Positions 7,289-11,696 of a stretch of DNA of 11,696 nucleotides are shown here, piece after piece; position 1 is the stretch's first letter; each line of letters begins with the position of its first letter. The stretch comes from Temnopleurus reevesii (Eukaryota > Echinodermata > Echinoidea > Temnopleuroida > Temnopleuridae). The stretch is from NCBI GenBank assembly GCA_036244855.1, contig BQKZ01014330.1:1-11696 (forward strand), in the 5' to 3' direction. Below the pieces are notes generated by a model. That model was not told where the DNA came from, did not search any database, and saw only the letters and a program-made list of their open reading frames with translations. A program made the position numbers and the translations under genes.

Positions 7289-7960
7289 GAAACATGTGGT
7301 TCAGATGTCAAAAGTGTGTCACATTCCTTTTACCCTCTTCTTTCTTTCCCTCTTTTCCTTTAGAGGGAAGAATATGTTGAAGCAACATGCTATAACAAAT
7401 GATTAACACGTGGTTCAAATGTTAAAAATGTGTCACATTTCTTTTAACCTTTTTATTCTCTCTTTCTACTTTTTTTTTCCTCTGAAGGAAAGATTACATG
7501 TATGTCAAATCTATGGTGCTTTAACGGACAATTAACATGTGGTTCAGATGTCAAAAATGTGTCATATTCCTCTCTCTCTTTTTTCCTTGTTTCCATTTTT
7601 CTTTCAAAGGTAAAAATGTTCCTCCTAGGTTGAATCAATGTTCTTTAACTGAAGATTTACGCATGTTTCAGATGTCAAAAATGTGTCATATTCCTCTCTC
7701 TTTTTTTTTCCTTTTTCCCTTTTCTGTCTTTCTTTCAAAGGTAATAATGAATCAATGTGCTTTAACTGATGATAAACATATGGTTAAGATGTCAAAAAAT
7801 GTGTCATAATTCCTCTTTTTGCCTTTTCCTTCATTCTCCCTTGTTGGATTTAGGAGCTTTAACGGACAATTAACATGTGCTTGAGATGTCAAAAATGTTT
7901 CACATTCCTTTAATTTCTTCTTCCTTTTTTTCTCCAATATTCTGCTTCTTTTTTCTCTTG
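7288..7960. repeat. Tandem array, 97-129 bp unit, six copies, with pyrimidine tracts
   Basis: Copies begin at about 7288, 7402, 7531, 7655, 7772 and 7869 (spacings 114, 129, 124, 117, 97). Each carries ATTAACATGTGGTTCAGATG, then TCAAAAATGTGTCACATTCC, then a 30-60 base tract of C and T, commonly ending in CAAAGG, and then TGCTTTAACGGACA. The conserved 13-mer AATGTG-T-CACATT is an inverted repeat with a single-base centre. All units lie in one orientation. Pyrimidine tracts vary in length while the flanks are conserved, as when a whole unit is duplicated and the tract then slips. Confidence 0.85.
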
Positions 7961-8160
7961 ATGGGATGCGGGCAGATGGTGAGGAAATGAGAATGTTCAG
8001 AAGGAAAAGGAAGAGGATCATGAGTAAGATTCTTTGACAGACGGGTCTCAACCACCCCCGAGGTTGGAAATGTGGCCTACACTGGACATGCTGGACGCCA
8101 TGGAAGTTTGGGTAACTTTGTCAAGTTTTTTTGAAATGGTAGATATGTGTGTGCATCACA

Positions 8161-8327
8161 CTTTTCCTTCTTCTTCTCCTCCTCCTCCTCCTTCTTCTTC
8201 TTTTTCTCTTTCTCTACCTCTTCTTCCTCTTATTCTTCTTCTTCTTCCTCCTCCTCCTCCTCCTCCTCCTCCTCCTCCTCCGCCTCCATCTTTTTCTTCT
8301 TCTTCTTCTTCTTCTTCTACTTTTCCT
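8161..8327. repeat. 167-base homopyrimidine tract, CTT/CCT compound
   Basis: Only five purines interrupt 167 bases. A 35-base run of CCT (8247-8281) is flanked by CTT runs on both sides, giving rough mirror symmetry. Such mirror tracts can form intramolecular triplex DNA and slip in replication. All open frames here (poly-Ser, poly-Pro, poly-Leu; poly-Glu/Gly/Arg on the other strand) are artefacts of the triplets. Confidence 0.9.
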
Positions 8328-8553
8328 GGAGTCATTTTTGGAGATATAAAAGCAGATGGCGAGGAAATGAGAATGTTCGTGAGGAAGAGGAAAAGGATCA
8401 TGAGTGAGATTTTCTGACAGAAGGGTCGCAGCCACCCCTAAGGTTGGAAATATGGCATCAACTGGACGCCATAGAAGTTTTGGTATAAAAAACTTTGTCA
8501 AGTTTTTGGAGTGGAGAGTGACCTTGAAATGGTAGATATGTGTGTGCATCACA

Positions 8554-8696
8554 CTTTTCCTTCTTCTCCTCCTCCTCCTCCTTCTTCTTCTCCTTCTCTA
8601 CCTCTTCTTCCTCTTATTCTTCTTCTTCCTCCTGCTCCTTCTCATCCTCCTCCTCCTCCGCCTCCTTCCTTTTCTTCTTCCTCTTCTACTTTTCCT
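8554..8696. repeat. 143-base homopyrimidine tract, second copy
   Basis: This is the counterpart of the tract at 8161 within the next unit. It shares interruptions with it but has a shorter CCT block broken by CTGCTC and CATCC. It is followed by the same CCTGGAGTCATTTTTGGAG as the first tract. Confidence 0.9.
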
Positions 8697-8894
8697 GGAG
8701 TCATTTTTGGAGGGATAAAAGCAGATGGCGGGGAAATGAGAATGTTCAGGAGGGAGAGGAAAAGATCGTGATTGAGATTCTTTGACAGACGCGTCGCAAC
8801 CACCCCTGAGGTTAATTTTAGTCTACACTGGATGCCATGGAAGTTTGGGTAACTTTGATTGAATTATTGAACTTGAGAATGACCTTGAAATATA

Positions 8895-8956
8895 CTTCTT
8901 CTTCATCATCTTCTTCTTCTTGTCCTTCTTCCTCCCCCTCCTCCTCCTCCTCTTCT
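8895..8956. repeat. Short pyrimidine tract, third unit
   Basis: CTT/CAT/CCT triplets, interrupted by a few A and G bases, end at TCTTCTGACC. This unit carries two tracts, this one and the next, separated by a GGATATGGTATATAAATG segment. Confidence 0.8.
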
Positions 8957-8999
8957 GACCTGGAAATAGTGGATATGGTATATAAATGTATGTGTGTCA

Positions 9000-9158
9000 C
9001 TTTTTTCTCTTCTTCTTCTTCTTCATCTTCCTCTTCCTCTTCCTCTTCCTCTTCCTCCTCTTCCTCCTCCTATTCTTCTTCTTTTTCTTGTTGTTCTTCT
9101 TCCTCCCCCTCCTCCTCCTCTTCCTCCTCCCCCTCTTCTTCTTCTACTTATTATTTCT
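9000..9158. repeat. Long pyrimidine tract, third unit
   Basis: About 150 bases of CTT, CCT and CTTCCT hexamers with very few purines lead to TTATTTCTGTTATC and then to the fourth core. It is longer and less regular than the 8161 tract. Confidence 0.85.
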
Positions 9159-9465
9159 GTTATCATTTTCTTTTATCTGAAGGGATGGAAGCAGATGGTG
9201 AGGAAATGAGAATGTTCGGGAGGAAGAGGAAGATGAAAATGAGTGACAATACATGAGAGAAGATTCGCAGCGTGTCTCCATATCCGGAGAACATTGTTGG
9301 GTTATTATGGTGGAGAGCAATCTTGAAAACTCTTTTTCTTATCATTTTAAAATAATTTTTCTTTAATTTGGAGGGATAAAAGCAGATGGCGAGGAAATTA
9401 CAAAGTTCATGAGGAAGAGGAGCATGAGTGAGATTGTTTGACAGAAGGGTCGCAACCACCCGAGG

Positions 9466-9590
9466 TCTTCTTCTTCTTCTTTTTTTTTTTCTTCTTCTTC
9501 TTCTTCTTCCTATTCTTTCTCCTCCTCCTTCTCTTTTTCTTCTTCTTCCTCTTCTCCTCCTCTACCTCCTCTTCTTCTTATTTTTTTTCT
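9466..9590. repeat. Pyrimidine tract, fifth unit
   Basis: The tract begins directly after CACCCGAGG, so the middle part of the unit is missing in this copy. It ends in a T-run and CTGTTATAATTTTTTC, and is followed by TTTGAAG and the sixth core. Confidence 0.85.
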
Positions 9591-9611
9591 GTTATAATTT
9601 TTTCTTTGAAG

Positions 9612-9667
9612 GGATGAACGCAGATGGCAAGGAAATGAGAATGTTCGGGAGGAAGAGGAAGAGAAAT
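9612..9667 (+). CDS. Candidate exon formed by the sixth repeat core
   Basis: The acceptor-like CTTTGAAG ends at 9611 after more than 100 bases of pyrimidines. A full GTAAGT donor follows at 9668. The 56 bases between, read after two carried-in bases, give MNADGKEMRMFGRKRKRN and end in phase 0. The same ADG-EM-MF frame is the only one open in all six repeat cores. The core is purine-rich, in the manner of exonic splice enhancers. The GTAAGT is peculiar to this copy; the other copies have GTAAGA or GTGAGA three bases further on, or none. The product would be strongly basic and of unknown function. A repeat with chance splice signals is the rival. Confidence 0.2.
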
Positions 9668-9805
9668 GTAAGTGACGATACATGACAGAAGAGTCACAGC
9701 TACCCCAAGGGGTACGACCATGGCCCATAATGGACATCATGGAAGCACCAATAGTCTGCAAGCAAAGACTCTTAGGATGATTTTCATTTTTTTTAACTGC
9801 TGCAG

Positions 9806-9837
9806 ACTCCTTCAAAGGCTAATGTCCCCTTCATCAG
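9806..9837 (+). CDS. Candidate 32-base internal exon
   Basis: A strong acceptor (TTTTCATTTTTTTTAACTGCTGCAG, with a TTTAAC branch-like site) ends at 9805, and CAG|GTAATC follows 9837. Two frames are open: TPSKANVPFI (phase 0 in) and LLQRLMSPSS (one base in). The first joins the core exon at 9612-9667 without a stop. If the donor is not used, the second frame continues as GNQDFDVRHLYKSVVKF to a TGA at 9888, making this a possible terminal exon. The sequence is unique, just outside the array. No homolog recognised. Confidence 0.28.
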
Positions 9838-10191
9838 GTAATCAAGACTTTGATGTTCGGCATTTGTACAAGTCTGTTGTAAAGTTTTGAAATTTTCTAA
9901 ATATCACAGAATTTGCCAAGTTTCACGAGTGGTTGATGGAAACACTCACAATTTGTTTTTGTCTTTGCCTTAAAACTTCTTAAATGAGTTATGAATTATG
10001 AATTGTCGCTGTCACTTCTAACAAAGTGGGACTGGGACTTTTATCACCCAACCATTTTGTCCTGACACAAGCCCAGCTAAATCTGCTAATGCTGGTTGTG
10101 TCACCTTGAGTGTACATAGTCTATAACCTCAGATTCTGCATTCATGAATAACTAAAAATGTGAAACTGAAGTCATTGGTCTGTTCCTGCAG
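9838..10191 (+). other. Possible intron, no other feature
   Basis: The stretch starts GTAATC and ends CTGTTCCTGCAG, as an intron would, and is AT-rich without repeats or long open frames. A direct GGGACTGGGACTT-like duplication near 10028 is the only small structure. Confidence 0.3.
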
Positions 10192-10307
10192 ACTACCAAG
10201 GAAAGGATGTTGGGGAATTCATTCAGACGACAGCGAGCAGCGCAAGGCGCAGTAATCAAACACAGAAGGGTGGACCTTTGTCTCCTTCCTTGTTACAAAT
10301 GGTGTGA
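10192..10307 (+). CDS. Candidate terminal exon ending in a stop
   Basis: CTGTTCCTGCAG ends at 10191. After two carried bases (AC), a 37-codon frame runs YQGKDVGEFIQTTASSARRS, then a Gln/Lys/Gly/Pro/Ser-rich tail, to a TGA at 10305. It has no ATG at its head, so a start-codon search misses it. Composition is balanced and less AT-rich than the flanks. It joins the LLQRLMSPSS frame of the 9806 exon in phase. In the alternative frame, joined to TPSKANVPFI, it reads RLPRKGCWGIHSDDSEQRK and stops at 10253. I cannot choose between frames, and recognise neither. Confidence 0.3.
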
Positions 10308-10609
10308 TCGAGATGAAAGAACTCTTAACTTGAGAAGTTTTCTTATTCTAGAAATTCTGAATTGTTTCAAATCAATTTAAATTCTTTTGCTTCTTTTTCC
10401 CTCAAATTTGCAACACTAGGACCTTGTTGCTTTATTTTTATGTACTGTAATATCTACATGTATTTAATTGCTAAGCATATCATGATACAATGTAGTAAAA
10501 AGTTGAAAGAGTTGCCAGTTTGCAGAGAAACAGTGATTTTTAACCGTATGTAAAACATTGCCAATTTAAGGATTCATTTAATTTTAGTGAGTACTTTCCA
10601 TTGGAGTAT
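10308..10609. other. Possible 3' untranslated sequence; nothing else seen
   Basis: This is AT-rich, with no AATAAA on the plus strand that I can find and no strong ORF. If 10192-10307 is a terminal exon, this would be its trailer, with cleavage directed by a variant signal. Confidence 0.25.
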
Positions 10610-10636
10610 GTTTAGGTGGAATATTCCATGCTAAAC
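10610..10636. repeat. 27-base dyad
   Basis: GTTTAG (10610-10615) pairs with CTAAAC (10631-10636) around the perfect 12-mer palindrome TGGAATATTCCA (10617-10628). It is the tightest dyad in this flank and could be a binding site or the relic of an element end. Confidence 0.5.
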
Positions 10637-11660
10637 GATCTGCATCATCCAAATCAACACTATCATCCATTCGCCCAACAGGGAATGGTTAAAGGTATAG
10701 ATTTGTGATGGTCGGGATGTAGAAATTGATGCGAAACGAGCTGATGTATTCCAAAATTGCTTTACATGCCCAAATATAACTGTGTACGAAATTAGGAGAA
10801 GATTTTTGCACGTATTCTGGCGTAATTTACCTTGAGAATGTCAATCAGTCGCTGACTGGATCGCACGGGGCTCTAGCAGCAGAGAATGGCTTGAGCGATC
10901 GGTGGTATTGTATGTGGCGTGTGAGTTCACATTCATTTTGAACGTGAAGAATGTTGTGTTGGGGAGAGCGACAAAATCATAATTTCTTACTTTGCAATAA
11001 TTAAGCCATTTCTAGGTCGATTTCATTCAAACAAACTATGAACATGCTCTAATTTACTATTGAAAAACTGCACTATGGTAATAATTTTACTGCAGCTCGC
11101 AAACTAGTTAAATATCTAAAGCGCCATCCTCCCAAAACTGATCTATCGATTTAAAAACCATTGGAAACATAATTCAAGAACTTTTGTTCCCTCTCTCTCA
11201 CACCCCTATCTCTTTCTAACATGTATATTTCAGAATGAAAATTGATTGATAACTCATTGAACCCAAACACATAATATGATCCATCATTCTATAAGAATTA
11301 ACAATAGTCAGTCTCAATATGCCTGGCTTAGTCTGTAACATCATTTCCGATGCCATTTCTATGCAGTCAAGTGTATTTGAGAACCTTTTCAAAATGGACA
11401 ATATCTCTACAAAATGGTATACATCAATTTTGAAATAGTTTATCAACACTGTACAAATACATGAAAAAGAATAATGACTTCTCAATTGCTTATCTGGTAG
11501 GTTTGCTATTATCAAATTTTCAATGTTGTAGTGTTAGTAGGGGCTACTATGTAATCCCGCGCGATTTGTCTGTTAAAATTGATTTTTTGAGCTAACTTTG
11601 TTAATTTTGGGGTGCTGAATCCAAAAATCTTTGGTTCCGATTTTTCCGACCACGTCTTCA
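10637..11660. other. Intergenic-looking stretch with weak open frames
   Basis: Around 10783-10941 the plus strand is open (53 codons, containing VNQSLTGSHGALAAENGLSD) and includes a GTGAGT donor at 10920, but there is no good acceptor or start. On the minus strand, 11515-11216 is open from a TTG, hydrophobic and Met/Ile-rich; this is likely chance. No RNA gene or clear repeat was seen. Confidence 0.35.
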
Positions 11661-11690
11661 GCCGCCATTTTGAATTTCAAAATGGCCGCC
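11661..11690. promoter_or_regulatory. YY1-like site and near-palindrome
   Basis: GCCGCCATTTTG (11661-11672) fits the known YY1 consensus GCCGCCATnTTG. GCCATTTTGAA (11664-11674) and TTCAAAATGGC (11676-11686) form an 11 bp inverted repeat with one central T, so a second, partial YY1-like site lies on the other strand. YY1 sites are often at transcription and translation starts, but palindromes of this type also occur in dispersed repeats. Confidence 0.4.
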
Positions 11691-11696
11691 ATGGAA
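11682..11696 (+). CDS. Possible start of a gene running off the window
   Basis: TCAAAATGGCCGCCATGGAA offers two in-frame ATGs. The first, at 11682, has A at -3 and G at +4 and matches the TISU element (SAASATGGCGGC) at ten of twelve positions. The second, at 11691, has a complete GCCGCCATGG Kozak context. The readable residues are MAAME. Only five codons are visible, so nothing can be said of the product. The inverted repeat here could instead be a transposon end that mimics a start. Confidence 0.2.

Larger units (their letters stand above)
7972..9756 (+). repeat. Six-copy composite array: purine-rich core plus long pyrimidine tract
   Basis: The core GCAGATGGYGAGGAAATGAG starts at 7972, 8352, 8721, 9191, 9382 and 9620 (spacings 380, 369, 470, 191, 238; the copies at 9382 and 9620 vary slightly). 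The unit order is core, TTTGACAGA-GGGTCGCA, CCACCCC-GAGGTTGG, ACTGGACGCCATGGAAG, GGTAGATATGTGTGTGCATC, then a CTT/CCT tract. The first two units match exactly over more than 40 bases before the tract (8132 and 8525). They also share interruptions inside it (CTACC, TTATTC, CCGCC). Whole units therefore duplicated recently, tract included. The fifth copy jumps straight from CACCC into a tract. No transposase or reverse transcriptase is present. Confidence 0.85.

Noticed and set aside
7453..8051. Lys/Arg/Glu-rich minus-strand and Phe/Ser-rich plus-strand open frames
   Set aside because: They read through the pyrimidine tracts of the 115 bp array and change with each copy.
8345..8352. TATAAAAG box before the second core
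   Set aside because: Only that copy has TATAAAAG; the third and fifth read GATAAAAG and the others differ further, so it is a single-base variant of the repeat rather than a kept promoter.
6039..9756. CRISPR array or bacterial repeat locus
   Set aside because: Units are 97-470 bp, diverged, and lack short identical repeats with unique spacers; no cas genes and the context is eukaryotic.
8034..9815. Many overlapping open frames rich in Ser, Pro, Leu, Phe or, on the minus strand, Glu, Gly, Arg, Lys
   Set aside because: They are translations of CTT/CCT triplets in several frames of the same tracts; frame openness is a trivial result of the repeats.

Overview
The window reads as eukaryotic, probably invertebrate metazoan, non-coding DNA. 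It is AT-rich (about two thirds A+T by eye), has no long credible open reading frame, no operon-like spacing and no recognisable bacterial gene. It is crowded with short tandem arrays, inverted-repeat (MITE-like) elements and long pyrimidine tracts. I cannot fix the taxon; a marine invertebrate such as an echinoderm would fit, but that is a guess. No protein family was recognised.

Layout. 11-575: about four diverged copies of a ~150 bp repeat. 952-1047 and 2344-2439: the same 96 bp, each abutting a single N, which brackets a 1,294-base piece (1049-2342). This looks like an unmerged contig overlap with an unrelated contig placed between. That piece holds a foldback element (1169-1770) and a 106 bp duplication (2072-2265). 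2444-2623: a TATA-like box and a CpG-richer stretch. 3935-4310: two copies of a ~225 bp repeat. 4380-5750: AT-rich DNA with small hairpins, a TAA microsatellite and a possible small exon. 6039-6525: four copies of a ~128 bp repeat. 6845-6974: a near-perfectly folding 130 bp MITE-like palindrome. 7085-7288: two copies of a 141 bp repeat. 7288-7960: six copies of a ~115 bp repeat with pyrimidine tracts. 7972-9756: six copies of a larger composite unit, each with a purine-rich core and most followed by a very long CTT/CCT tract.

The most interesting signal is at 7972-10307. Each repeat core is preceded by a pyrimidine tract ending in AG and, in five of six copies, is followed by a GTAAG/GTGAG-like donor. 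One reading frame (containing ADGEEMRMF or a variant) is open in all six. Downstream, two unique exon-like segments (9806-9837 and 10192-10307) have good splice signals and compatible phases. A tandemly duplicated exon feeding a small spliced gene is a testable hypothesis, not a conclusion; a purely repetitive origin with chance splice-like sites is the main rival.

The last 36 bases hold a strong YY1/TISU-like, Kozak-rich start context (two in-frame ATGs at 11682 and 11691), which may open a gene beyond the window or be part of a dispersed palindromic repeat.
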